Notes under the pieces: generated by a model
Databases searched by the model: none
What the model was told of the DNA's origin: nothing
Seen by the model: the letters and a program-made list of their open reading frames with translations, nothing else
Translations under genes and position numbers: made by a program
In this document: positions 1 through 8,454 of the stretch, piece after piece
Layout of the letters: each line of letters begins with the position of its first letter
How positions within the stretch are numbered: the first letter of the stretch is position 1
Assembly (NCBI GenBank): GCA_021208645.1
Contig: JAJOJL010000146.1
Span: 49,812 to 113,811 of the forward strand
Direction of reading: 5' to 3'
From: Bacillus sp. (in: firmicutes)
GTDB lineage: Bacteria; Bacillota; Bacilli; Bacillales; Salisediminibacteriaceae
DNA length: 64,000 nt

Positions 1-621
1 GATTTTCCCTTCTCGGATGATCGCTACCCTATCACACAGTTTTTCCACTTCTGATAAAATATGGCTCGACAACAGCACACTTTTCCCTTCGCTCTTCACT
101 TCCTGAACGTATTCATGGAAAATTCGTTCCATCAACGGGTCCAACCCAGAGGTGGGCTCATCTAAAATATACAGGTCTGCATCAGAAGAAAATGCAGCAA
201 CCAGCGCTACCTTTTGCCGATTTCCTTTGGAATAGGTACGGCATTTCTTGGACGGATCCAAATCAAACCGTTTAATCAGTTCCTCACGACGACTTTTATT
301 GTTGCCACCGCGAAGCTTAACAAATAAATCAATGACTTCTCCTCCCGTAAGGTTCGGCCACAAATTCACATCTCCCGGAACATAAGCTATTCGCTTATGT
401 ATTTCTACAGCGTCCTTCCATGCGTCCATACCAAAAACCTTTGCTTCCCCTGCGTCGGCTTTTAAGATTCCAAGTAATACACGAATCGTAGTAGATTTAC
501 CAGCACCATTTGGGCCAATAAAGCCGAACACTTCCCCTTTGTTAACTTCGATGTTTACGCCATCCAACGCTGTAAATTTCCCAAACCTTTTTGTAAGATT
601 GCTTGTTTGTAAAACAGTCAT
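1..621 (-). CDS. ABC transporter ATP-binding protein (partial, C-terminus outside window)
   Basis: The first 207 residues of an ABC-type ATPase; the gene runs off the left edge. Walker A (GPNGAGKST) lies at residues 36-44. A signature variant (YSKGNRQK), Walker B (LYILDEP), the D-loop (SGLD) and the H-loop (SSH) follow. The layout fits the ATPase of a two-component ABC-2 exporter, whose permease would lie beyond the window. It follows the TetR gene by 16 bp on the same strand. GGAGAGGGG lies about 8 bases before the ATG, while a second AGGAGG abuts it. The TetR regulator probably represses both genes. The substrate cannot be told. Confidence 0.9.
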   Translation of the reverse strand, partial: MTVLQTSNLTKRFGKFTALDGVNIEVNKGEVFGFIGPNGAGKSTTIRVLLGILKADAGEAKVFGMDAWKDAVEIHKRIAYVPGDVNLWPNLTGGEVIDLFVKLRGGNNKSRREELIKRFDLDPSKKCRTYSKGNRQKVALVAAFSSDADLYILDEPTSGLDPLMERIFHEYVQEVKSEGKSVLLSSHILSEVEKLCDRVAIIREGKI

Positions 622-637
622 CCTCCTATCCCCTCTC

Positions 638-1261
638 CTATTTGTAAAAAAGCTTTTTTAAATCGTCAAGATACTCGTAAAATTCCTCCCATATTGGTCC
701 GTAATCATAGTTGGTTAAATTGATTCCATTGAGACGATGCAAGAGTTCCTTTTCATACCCTTCCATGAACCTGTGGATCATTTTATAGATTCTTTCCACC
801 TCTATATCATCCCTGAACAAGCTCGTGTCAATATTACTGTATATTTTCGAGTAGCCTAACGTCCTAAGTTCCATGTATTGCTTTTCTAATGCTTTGGGTA
901 TTTCAAAATCCTTATTTACTAAAATAGCTCCAAGAAAACTGAATACATAAGGATTCCGCTGATGAACTTCCATCTTAAACTTACCAGCGAGCTTATAGCG
1001 TTCAAAGAAATCCTGCTCCGTTTCATCGATTTTCCCTAAATACTCCTTCAAAATAAACTCCATACTATATTCCACTAAGTAATCAAACAATTTTTGCTTT
1101 GTTTTAAAATAATAAAACAACATTCCTTTTCCAATCCCTGCATCCTTTACGATCCGGTTGGTGGAAGCCTTATCAAAACCGTGCTCCGCAAATTCTTTCA
1201 TAGCTGCATCAAGAATCTGTCTTTTCTTTTCTTGATCCAGATTATCGAACGTTTCTGAAAT
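638..1261 (-). CDS. TetR/AcrR family repressor, probable ATT start
   Basis: A TetR-type repressor with an N-terminal helix-turn-helix (TNRIV...GIGKGMLFYYF) and a variable ligand-binding domain. The first in-frame ATG is at 1201, but starting there removes most of helix 1. The frame is open upstream and reads SETFDNLDQEKKRQILDAA, a normal TetR N-terminus, back to stops just beyond 1261. The only start-like codon there with a good ribosome site is ATT at 1261, with AAAGGAG 9 bases upstream, so I propose a rare ATT start. A CTG further in has no such site. It is transcribed with the ABC gene and has two candidate operators at its own promoter, so it is likely autoregulatory. Confidence 0.82.
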   Translation of the reverse strand: MSETFDNLDQEKKRQILDAAMKEFAEHGFDKASTNRIVKDAGIGKGMLFYYFKTKQKLFDYLVEYSMEFILKEYLGKIDETEQDFFERYKLAGKFKMEVHQRNPYVFSFLGAILVNKDFEIPKALEKQYMELRTLGYSKIYSNIDTSLFRDDIEVERIYKMIHRFMEGYEKELLHRLNGINLTNYDYGPIWEEFYEYLDDLKKLFYK

Positions 1262-1286
1262 AGGTCATCACTCCTTTCGACCATTA

Positions 1287-1299
1287 GACCACACCGGTC
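1287..1299. promoter_or_regulatory. TetR operator box 1
   Basis: GACC-N5-GGTC imperfect palindrome lying at about the transcription start of the TetR promoter. It resembles the second box 33 bp away (about three helical turns). That two like boxes flank the promoter of a TetR gene is the basis for calling them its operators. Confidence 0.6.
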
Positions 1300-1305
1300 G
1301 ACTTA

Positions 1306-1334
1306 AATATATCATCGTAGACCAGACTGGTCAA
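1306..1334 (-). promoter_or_regulatory. SigA-type promoter of tetR-ABC operon
   Basis: Read on the minus strand: TTGACC (1334-1329), a 17-bp spacer, then TATATT (1311-1306). Both operator boxes touch it. Confidence 0.7.
1320..1332. promoter_or_regulatory. TetR operator box 2
   Basis: GACCAGACTGGTC is a perfect inverted repeat (GACCAG/CTGGTC around one A). It overlaps the -35 element and spacer of the TetR promoter, a classic position for repression. Confidence 0.65.
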
Positions 1335-1339
1335 CTAAT

Positions 1340-1671
1340 ATTTTCCACAAAAATATAACGTGAAACTAACGCATTTCATGTTAATGAAAGTTATTTCTTA
1401 CTACATCTTTCATTTACTATATTTCCAAGTGCCACTCATACAAATTAAGTAGTTGTTACAATTTTTCGATTCTCTTCCTTTACACTTACTCAGGGATTTG
1501 TCCCCACATCTTTCAGCCTACAAAATTGGATTTTCTTAGATATCGATAGAACAATAGATTCATATTAATAGATACCATTTTTTTTCGTAAAAAATAAAAG
1601 GATTTCCCCCGTAATATGACGAAAAGTAAACTGTTAGTTAATCGATTTTTTTACAGAGAAGGGGAAGACAT
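1340..1671. other. Intergenic, no gene seen
   Basis: About 330 bases between the divergent TetR unit and the L,D-transpeptidase gene. It is AT-rich and contains several short A/T runs. I see no open frame with a ribosome site, no strong hairpin and no confident promoter. Confidence 0.6.
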
Positions 1672-2862
1672 GTGTCAACAGATCAACGACAACAAGAATT
1701 TATACCACGTTCAAAAAAGTACAAAAGAAAACAAAGAAGTAACCAGTTCCTTTACTTAGTATTGATAGGTGTTTCTGTTATTCTCATTGGAGCTGCATCT
1801 ACCTATGCTCTCGGTAATTCGAAGGAAAATGCTGAAGCATCAGTTGAGGATCACACCTCTCTTCTACAAGCAAGGGAGATCAGTACAAAAAGTCCTACAA
1901 AGCTACAAGGTAAGGAAACTTCCGAGCTAACCATCATCCATTTGGAAGAAGAAACAAAGGACGAGACTGAGGATAAGGAAGAGTTAATGGAAGAAGAGGT
2001 CATTGACCAAGATTACTCTAAGCATGAGGAAATCAAAGAAGTGGTTCCAATCCAGACAACTGAAAAAGAGAAGCAGGACTCGTCTCTAACAAAGCAGCCA
2101 GAATTAATTCACTTACCTGAGCTTGTTGTAGATCATGAAGTAAGATTAAAAGAAACGCTCTTTAGTATTACCATGACCTATTTCACATCGAGCAACTATC
2201 TGGACAAGATTGCCCAGTTCAACCAAATTGCAAATCCTTCCACAGATATAAAGGCAGGGATGGTGATTAAAATACCTGACCCTGAGATAGTTGCCATACA
2301 TAGAGTCTCCCATGGGGAAACGTTATACAGCATTACGAGGAACTATTATAATACAACTGAACACCTGATCTCCCTTGCTTTATACAATGAAATAATAGAT
2401 CCTAAATCAGATGTGAAAGCTGGAATGGATATCACGATTCCTCACCCCCAAAAACTGAGAGATTATGAGCGAAACAATTACGTTATTCATATCAATAAAA
2501 CTACTAATACCCTTAGTGTTTATAGAAATTCTGAACTGGTTCGTCGCTTTCCCGTAGCTACAGGAAGAGATATTTCCCAAACTCCAGAGGGAATCTTTCA
2601 AATTGCCAATAAAGTGGAAAAGCCTTGGTATAATCCAAAGAATATTCCAGGGGGAGCGCCTGAGAATCCCCTAGGCAGTCATTGGCTCGGGTTAAATGTA
2701 CCAGGTACAAATAATTTCATTTACGGTATCCACGGAACAAACGATCCATCCTCCATCGGAAACTATGTAAGCTTAGGTTGTATCCGTATGCATAATGAAG
2801 ACGTGCTGTGGATGTACAATACTATTCCACTCAACACATCTGTCTATATTTTTAGAAATTAA
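1672..2862 (+). CDS. L,D-transpeptidase with two LysM domains
   Basis: A 396-residue cell-wall enzyme. A basic N-terminus is followed by one membrane helix (about residues 26-47), an acidic Glu-rich linker, two LysM peptidoglycan-binding domains (about 150-205 and 210-262) and a C-terminal YkuD catalytic domain. The active-site motif is HGTN...SLGCIRM with the nucleophile Cys near 370. Such enzymes make 3-3 cross-links in peptidoglycan. The start is GTG at 1672 behind GAGAAGGGG; the ATG at 1670 overlaps it in another frame that soon closes. The protein is probably membrane-anchored and extracytoplasmic. A strong terminator follows. Confidence 0.93.
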   Translation: MSTDQRQQEFIPRSKKYKRKQRSNQFLYLVLIGVSVILIGAASTYALGNSKENAEASVEDHTSLLQAREISTKSPTKLQGKETSELTIIHLEEETKDETEDKEELMEEEVIDQDYSKHEEIKEVVPIQTTEKEKQDSSLTKQPELIHLPELVVDHEVRLKETLFSITMTYFTSSNYLDKIAQFNQIANPSTDIKAGMVIKIPDPEIVAIHRVSHGETLYSITRNYYNTTEHLISLALYNEIIDPKSDVKAGMDITIPHPQKLRDYERNNYVIHINKTTNTLSVYRNSELVRRFPVATGRDISQTPEGIFQIANKVEKPWYNPKNIPGGAPENPLGSHWLGLNVPGTNNFIYGIHGTNDPSSIGNYVSLGCIRMHNEDVLWMYNTIPLNTSVYIFRN

Positions 2863-2930
2863 ACAAAGGCATAGGGCCTGAAACTAGACATTAATTCCCT
2901 ATCGAAAAATACTTCTTCCTTAAACTAAGA

Positions 2931-2973
2931 AAAGGATAGTAACCAAGCTCCATCACCTTGGTTACTATCCTTT
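2931..2973. terminator. Bidirectional terminator
   Basis: Perfect 17-bp stem (AAAGGATAGTAACCAAG and its complement) with a 9-base loop and T/A tracts on both sides, between convergent genes. Confidence 0.9.
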
Positions 2974-2978
2974 CTTTG

Positions 2979-3951
2979 TCATGCAAAATTCCTGCCTTTT
3001 CCTGAATCGGTTATTTCAATTAACTCCTCTGGATAGGGATTAAAAAACGTTTGTGAAGCGAGATAAGCATTTTTAAAACGGATAACCCAAGACTGTAACA
3101 CACCAACAGGACTGCTTAATGGCACAACATTTTGGCGGTACTGCTCAATCAAGCCGAGAAAATACTGTTTTTCATCTTCACTTAATTTTTTTGAAAAATA
3201 ACCCATAACATGATAAAGAACATTGATGTATGCCGTAAACTTAGGTGCCTCTGCCAACAATTCATAAAGCTTTCCCTCATAGTCATGGTAAAGGGTTTCC
3301 GTTTTCCGTTTTTCATGATTAGCGACAATTCGTCCCAGTTCTTTTAGCTTCATCTGATCATAAGCCATAAATAAATACTTGTTTTCCGAATGAAACATTA
3401 ATAAGTCATTATAGCGGTTGTTCTTTTTTATTTCTTTAAACTTAGCAGTCGTAAATAATTTGACCAAGAAATGCTCTCTAATGGAAAAATTCTTTAATCG
3501 CCCTTCATCTTCAATGGCTAGATGGTGAAACTTTTCTTTCACCTTTTCTCCAAAAATGCCACCTTGTTTCCTCAATGTATGAGCTTTTTCTAAACCGGTC
3601 ATCACTTTTGCATCTGTTACGGCACAGCTAGGAGAACGATTTTTTTAAAATAAAGCCGTCAACATCCTTTAATCCATCTAAAAAAGCAGTTGAAAAAGAT
3701 TCCATTTTTTCTGTTACATCAGTACCTGTTTCTGGTTGCAAAAGACGTAATCTCTCGTCTGTTTCTACCATTCTTATTGGTTTTCTTGGTGTGCCAAGTC
3801 CAATTTCCACTTCTGGACAAACTGGAATATAAGTCACAAACTTACCGAGTTTCTCAATAAATTTATCAGCTATCTTATCTCCATTAAATCGACATGCGTC
3901 AAATCCAAGACATTTACTTACTACCACAACAGGTTTCTTCGCTTCATCCAT
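2979..3951 (-). CDS. DUF523 (TudS-like)-DUF1722 (YbgA) fusion protein, frameshifted
   Basis: Two adjacent frames join into one protein of about 320 residues, the usual length for DUF523-DUF1722 fusions. The N-terminal part (3628-3951) has the Cys sites of DUF523 (SKCLGFDACRFNG, VCPEVEIG). The third Cys motif (NRSPSCAV) is restored only when one A is removed from an A7 run (3640-3646). The C-terminal part (2979-3605) is DUF1722/YbgA. DUF523 includes the [4Fe-4S] thiouracil desulfurase TudS, so a desulfurase or related Fe-S role is possible. The break is most likely a homopolymer error. The start is ATG at 3951 behind AGAGGTG. Confidence 0.85.
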
Positions 3952-4089
3952 GACTACACCTCTCTTGCTCCGTCTAGCTTTTCGTTAAAGAAACAAAGAA
4001 CGTATACAGGGTCTTACAAAAAAGTAAAACCATGTATGTTTTGATCAGACTTTTATATTATTTCATAAATTTTTCCCATCATACTTTTC

Positions 4090-5652
4090 TTATTTAAAAA
4101 CGGTCATCCTGTCTTCCTGTTGATGCAGCATTCTTCCATGATCGATTTCTTCATGGATAGGTCTTTCTTTTTTATTATGTTTTGCCATGATTAAATTGGA
4201 CGTAATTCTTGCAGATTCAAAGATGGTTGGTAACCCGCTGCCAGGATGCGTTCCTCCACCGACAAGATACAATCCGTTTAATTCCTTCCATTGATTATGT
4301 GGTCTAAGATACATCATTTGGTTTAAATTATGGGCAAGATTAAAGGTTGCTCCTTTGAAAATGTATTTCTCCCTTTCCCAGTCGTGAGGAGTAATTATCT
4401 TTTCTTCTTCAATAGAATTCCTTAAATCAGAAATTCCTGTTTTCTTCTCTAATTGTGACCAAACTAAATCACGAAATCCTTCCTTTTCCTTATCCCAGTC
4501 AATATTACTACCATTATTAGGTACTGGTGCAAGAATATAAAGGGGACTTTTTCCTTTTGGCGCCAAGGTTGGATCTGTTACAGCCGCGTTTTGTACGTAA
4601 ATAGATGGATCGTCTGAAAGACTAAATGTTTCCGTTATTTCTTCTACATTCCTTCGGTAATCCTCAGCAAATAAAATGGTATGATGGTCCATCGGTACTT
4701 CCCTATCTACCCCGGCATAGATCATGAAGGTAGAGCAGGAATAGTCTTTTTCCTCTAATTTCACGTTAGTATATTTCTTTCGATGCTGATCGCCAACCAT
4801 ACGGGAAATACCATAGGCAAAATCTGCGTTCATGACCACTTCATCTGCCACAATTTTATCACCGCTTTCAAGTTCCACTCCCCTAACTTCCTTCCCTTCC
4901 AATATGAGCTTGCTGACTCCAGTATTGAGGTGAATTTCTCCTCCGTTTTCCACAACCACTTTCCCTAAGGCTTCCGTAAGCTTGTTCAAGCCACCTATTG
5001 GGTGATAAATACCGTACTCATACTCCATAAAAGATAGGAAACTAAAGGCACCAGGACATTTCCAAGGAGACATTCCTAAATATTTCGATTGGAAGGTAAA
5101 AGATAAAAGCAGTCTATCATCATGAAAATAATTAGACAAAACATCATACAAGCTTTTCCCAACGTCCAATGAAGGCAGGGCTTTCAAGCTTTTTAAGCGA
5201 AGATAATCAAAAATTGAATCATGCTTCGCTTGTAAAATCGGGAAAAGGCTGTTTAGTTTCTTTCTTGAATCTTTCATAAACCGTTCATACTCACGGCCAT
5301 AACCTGGAAAGTGGGATTCAACTGTTTCCTTCATTTTTTGTTCATCTCTAGTAGCCTGCATTTGAAAATCGTCAAATGCCACTGTATACATAGGATCGAT
5401 TTCTTTCATCGTTACATAGTCTTCTAGCTTACGAGCGGAAGCTTCAAAAAGCTCTTCTAAAATATGCGGCATACTAAAAAGGTTGGCCCAATCAAAAGTG
5501 TAATCACCTAAAGAAAAGGCTGAAGTACGGCCACCAATATACGGTTTGTTTTCAAATACCGTTACTTTATACCCCTGTGCTGATAACATCATGGCAGAAG
5601 CGAGTCCTCCTGGTCCTGCTCCTATGACAACAATTTCTTTCCGTTTCCCCAT
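4090..5652 (-). CDS. Phytoene/diapophytoene desaturase family protein (CrtN/CrtI)
   Basis: An FAD-dependent carotenoid desaturase or oxidase of about 520 residues. The dinucleotide-binding motif (VVIGAGPGGLASA) is near the N-terminus. The C-terminal family motif GLYLVGGGTHPGSGLPTIFESAR is split around the conserved Gly-rich turn. The best start is the ATG at 5652, with GAGG 9 bases before it; two further in-frame ATGs upstream to 5667 lack a ribosome site. It is divergent from the rest of the carotenoid cluster across a promoter bearing 11-bp repeats. It may desaturate the C30 or C40 backbone, or oxidise an end methyl (CrtP-like); sequence alone does not separate these. No phytoene/diapophytoene synthase is in the window. 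Confidence 0.88.
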   Translation of the reverse strand: MGKRKEIVVIGAGPGGLASAMMLSAQGYKVTVFENKPYIGGRTSAFSLGDYTFDWANLFSMPHILEELFEASARKLEDYVTMKEIDPMYTVAFDDFQMQATRDEQKMKETVESHFPGYGREYERFMKDSRKKLNSLFPILQAKHDSIFDYLRLKSLKALPSLDVGKSLYDVLSNYFHDDRLLLSFTFQSKYLGMSPWKCPGAFSFLSFMEYEYGIYHPIGGLNKLTEALGKVVVENGGEIHLNTGVSKLILEGKEVRGVELESGDKIVADEVVMNADFAYGISRMVGDQHRKKYTNVKLEEKDYSCSTFMIYAGVDREVPMDHHTILFAEDYRRNVEEITETFSLSDDPSIYVQNAAVTDPTLAPKGKSPLYILAPVPNNGSNIDWDKEKEGFRDLVWSQLEKKTGISDLRNSIEEEKIITPHDWEREKYIFKGATFNLAHNLNQMMYLRPHNQWKELNGLYLVGGGTHPGSGLPTIFESARITSNLIMAKHNKKERPIHEEIDHGRMLHQQEDRMTVFK

Positions 5653-5681
5653 TTTATTCATCCTCATTTCTGGTTAATTAG

Positions 5682-5710
5682 TTGACATCCCTTCAAAAAT
5701 AAACTATACA
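5682..5710 (+). promoter_or_regulatory. SigA-type promoter of rightward carotenoid operon
   Basis: TTGACA (5682-5687), a 17-bp spacer, then TATACA (5705-5710). The -10 lies inside the first unit of the repeat array, so a bound repressor would block RNA polymerase. Confidence 0.72.
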
Positions 5711-5754
5711 TAAACTATACAAAAATTAAATATAAGTTATACAAAGTATATACA
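5700..5754 (+). promoter_or_regulatory. Five-unit 11-bp direct-repeat operator (CarH/LitR-like)
   Basis: Units start at 5700, 5711, 5722, 5733 and 5744, exactly 11 bp apart: TAAACTATACA, TAAACTATACA, a degenerate AAAATTAAATA, TAAGTTATACA and AAGTATATACA. Four of five fit nTnTACA at the same register. B12-dependent MerR photoreceptors (CarH/LitR) bind tandem 11-bp direct repeats with a TACA core over carotenoid promoters. The array sits between two divergent carotenoid units and covers the rightward -10. No carH/litR gene is in the window. Confidence 0.65.
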
Positions 5755-5837
5755 CACAAACATAAAAAAAGAAACTAAAATGAATCAAAATTAACCAATG
5801 TTTTTTTACATACAAGAAAAAGGGGAGAAATTCATTG

Positions 5838-6650
5838 ATGATCGATAAATATTTATTTTGCTTTTTCATAGTCTGGTATATTTGCGGGGTAATTTTACTT
5901 ACTTTTCAATTGTTGCCTGATTGGCTGGAGTGGGCAAATATCGTTTTTCTCATTACGTCTGGTTTGTTAGGGATCGCTTTTTTCATAAGAAGTAGTTCTT
6001 TGAAAAAGGGGCTTATTGCAGTTGGGGTTATTTTTCTCCTATCTATGGTCATTGAAAGTGTCGGCGTGAAAACAGGCTTGTTTTTTGGTGATTACATTTA
6101 TGAAACTTCTTTTGGACCTAAAATAGCAGAAGTTCCCATCACCATCGGATTTGCTTGGGTAATGGTTATTGCCACTTCCCATGTCCTTGCAGCACCTGTC
6201 GCTGAAAAGTTACCTCGATTAAAAGCCATTAGTTATGCTGCATACGGTGCTTTCGTTGCCACCGCATTAGACTTGATCATTGACCCCGTTGCTTTTGTTG
6301 TTAAGGAGTATTGGATTTGGTTAGAGTCTGGGATTTACTACGGAATTCCTGCTTCTAACTTTTATGGGTGGTTTATCTTATCCTTTTGCCTCCATCTATT
6401 TCTCTATGCTTTCTTTCACAAAGGTAAGAAATGGACCAATAACAAAAATGTATATTGGAGGAAGAATATGATTCTGTTGTATGGATTAATGACCGGTATG
6501 TTCGTTGTCATTGCCTTGGTGAACCAGTTGATTGTTGCCTCTATCCTTTCCATTTTTGCCTTAAGCATCATCTACCTTCTCTATAAAATTCTTGGAGAAA
6601 GGAGAACGATTACCCATGATCAGTCAAAAGATCAACAATCCACTATTTGA
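5838..6650 (+). CDS. Carotenoid biosynthesis protein, CruF/DUF422 family
   Basis: A polytopic membrane protein of 270 residues with about seven hydrophobic segments. Family motifs seen are ESVGVKTGLFFGDYIY, the PITIGFAW stretch, ALDLIIDPVA and the YYGIPASNFYGWF block. CruF-type proteins hydrate carotenoid end groups (psi-end 1,2-hydratase), giving a hydroxyl for later glycosylation. It is the first gene of an operon that continues with an acyltransferase, a glycosyltransferase and a second desaturase. ATG at 5838 follows AGGGGAG by 10 bases; a TTG just before it is the alternative. Confidence 0.85.
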   Translation: MIDKYLFCFFIVWYICGVILLTFQLLPDWLEWANIVFLITSGLLGIAFFIRSSSLKKGLIAVGVIFLLSMVIESVGVKTGLFFGDYIYETSFGPKIAEVPITIGFAWVMVIATSHVLAAPVAEKLPRLKAISYAAYGAFVATALDLIIDPVAFVVKEYWIWLESGIYYGIPASNFYGWFILSFCLHLFLYAFFHKGKKWTNNKNVYWRKNMILLYGLMTGMFVVIALVNQLIVASILSIFALSIIYLLYKILGERRTITHDQSKDQQSTI

Positions 6651-7296
6651 AAAGGTTTTTTCCACTTACAACACTAGACTTTTAAAAAAACATTTTCATA
6701 GTATCTATTTAACAAAAGCATCACAAAAACAACAGGGTCTTGCTATTTATCTCATTAATCACAGTTCATGGTGGGATTCCTTAATCCTTTTTCACTTAAA
6801 TCAAACTGTTCTCCATACAAAAGCAATTGCCATGATGTCCCAAGATGGTTTATCAAAATTTCCGTTTTTTCAAAAACTTGGTGCCTTCCCTGTGGACCGT
6901 TCTTCTCTCCGTTCCATTGCAGTTGCCCTTAATTACGCAAAAGAACAACTAGAGTCAGGTAGCAGTTTGTTTTTATTCCCACAAGGGGATGAATTTCCCC
7001 TCGAAAAACGTCCTTTCCGTTTTTTCTCTGGGGCAGCCTATATACACGAAAAACTTCCACATATTCCTGTTGTACCAATTTTGTTTTATCATTCTTTACT
7101 GCACCATCAATTACCTGAGTGGTTTATTCATATTGGCAAACCATTGGAATTACAGCCATCAGCTAATCGTAAAGAAAAAACATTAGGGCTAGAAGGGGAG
7201 ATGGAAATGGAGTTGAACCATTTAAGAAACCTTGTTTTGGAAGAGAAATTCGAAAACTTTAACGTACTTCTTAAAGGAAAAGAAGGGGTCATGTGA
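6616..7296 (+). CDS. Lysophospholipid acyltransferase-like protein (carotenoid acylation)
   Basis: A 226-residue member of the PlsC-type acyltransferase superfamily. It has the H-x4-D catalytic motif (NHSSWWDS) and a FPQGDE block in place of the usual FPEGTRS. A PVVPILF strand follows. It has no obvious membrane helix. Set between the CruF-like protein and a glycosyltransferase, it likely adds a fatty acyl group to a glycosylated carotenoid, as CrtO does in staphyloxanthin synthesis; this is inference. The ATG at 6616 has AGGAG 11 bases upstream, inside the end of the preceding gene, so the two are translationally coupled. Confidence 0.82.
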   Translation: MISQKINNPLFEKVFSTYNTRLLKKHFHSIYLTKASQKQQGLAIYLINHSSWWDSLILFHLNQTVLHTKAIAMMSQDGLSKFPFFQKLGAFPVDRSSLRSIAVALNYAKEQLESGSSLFLFPQGDEFPLEKRPFRFFSGAAYIHEKLPHIPVVPILFYHSLLHHQLPEWFIHIGKPLELQPSANRKEKTLGLEGEMEMELNHLRNLVLEEKFENFNVLLKGKEGVM

Positions 7297-7342
7297 AGGA
7301 CAGGGAAAGTCTAGGAAATCTCTGATACAAGGGGGAGTGAGC

Positions 7343-8454
7343 ATGGAAATCTATCTTTTATTTTTAAGCATCTTCTTAGGATGGGTAATCTTAAATAGTT
7401 TTTCAATGAAACGATTGCAAGTTAACTATGAATCACGACAGACAAGGGATAGTGCTTCCCTTGTGTCTATCCTTATCCCCATGAGAAATGAAGAGAAAAA
7501 TGTGAAAGATCTCATTACATCCATCAAAAGTATCAATTACCCTCACATGGAAGTCTTTATTTTAGATGATCAATCATCAGACAACACCTTTCCCTTATTA
7601 CAGAAGGAAATTGGCAATGACTCTCGTTTTACGGTCGTGTCAGGGTCCCCCCTGCCTGACGGTTGGGTAGGGAAAGTCTACGCTTGTCATCAATTAGGCA
7701 AAAAAGCAAAGGGAGACTATCTTTTCTTTCTTGATGCAGATATTCGCCTTCATCCGGAAGCGTTAACGTCTGCTATGAGATTTGTTAAGCCTAAGACTGG
7801 TTTGCTAACGGGATTTCCTCATTTCCCTCCTACTAGTCTCCTTAGCCATCTGCTTGTGCCCATGCAGCATTTCATCGTTCACTTTCATCTGCCAATTATC
7901 CTTGCTAACCAGTTGAAATTAACTCCTTTCACCGCTGCCATGGAGCCTTTATGCTGTTTCAAAGGGAAGCCTATGAGAAGATTGGTGGACACGCTTCCGT
8001 AAAAAAATCGTTAGTGGAGGATGTACACATTGGCAGAAAAATAAAAGAAGCAGGCTACTACGTTACTCTTGTCAATATAACAAAGGCTGTCACTTGCCAT
8101 ATGTATGAAACCAATAAAGAGGTATGGGAAGGTTTTGCTAAAAACAGTTTTCCAGGTCTCGGAAGGAACATCGTCTTAACGGTGGGGGTTATACTCTTCT
8201 ATTTCTGTTTCTTTGTGTTCCCTCTTTTTATTTTGGGATACGGAGTAGTCACGAATATGACCCTCCTTTATGTGTTGCCTTTGTTCATGATTAGTTTACT
8301 AAAGCTAATTGTAGATTTGGTAACCAACCAAAAGTGGTGGCTCTGTCTCTTCTTTCCCCTTTCTGCATTAGCATTTATTTGTATACTTAGTTATTCAGCA
8401 TTTTTAAGTTTGACGAATCAAAGATTTACCTGGAAAGGAAGGAGTTACTCATGA
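7343..8454 (+). CDS. Family 2 glycosyltransferase, CrtQ-like, frameshifted
   Basis: An N-terminal membrane helix, then a GT-A domain (ILIPMRNEEKNV, ILDDQSSDNT, the DAD metal site FFLDADIR) and C-terminal membrane helices. This matches CrtQ, which glucosylates diaponeurosporenoate. The frame breaks near 7942, where ATGGAGCC would read ATGGGAGCC with one more G, giving the expected FTAAMGAFMLFQREAYEKIGGH. The rest (VEDVHIGRKIKEAGY) follows in the second frame. The true start is ATG at 7343 behind GGGGGAG. The last four bases overlap the next gene. The break is probably a sequencing error. Confidence 0.85.

Noticed and set aside
1670..1780. ATG start overlapping the L,D-transpeptidase start
   Set aside because: It opens another frame that closes within about 40 codons; the GTG frame gives a full enzyme.
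5700..5754. Short regular repeats as a CRISPR array
   Set aside because: Units are contiguous 11-mers without spacers and lie over a promoter; no cas genes.
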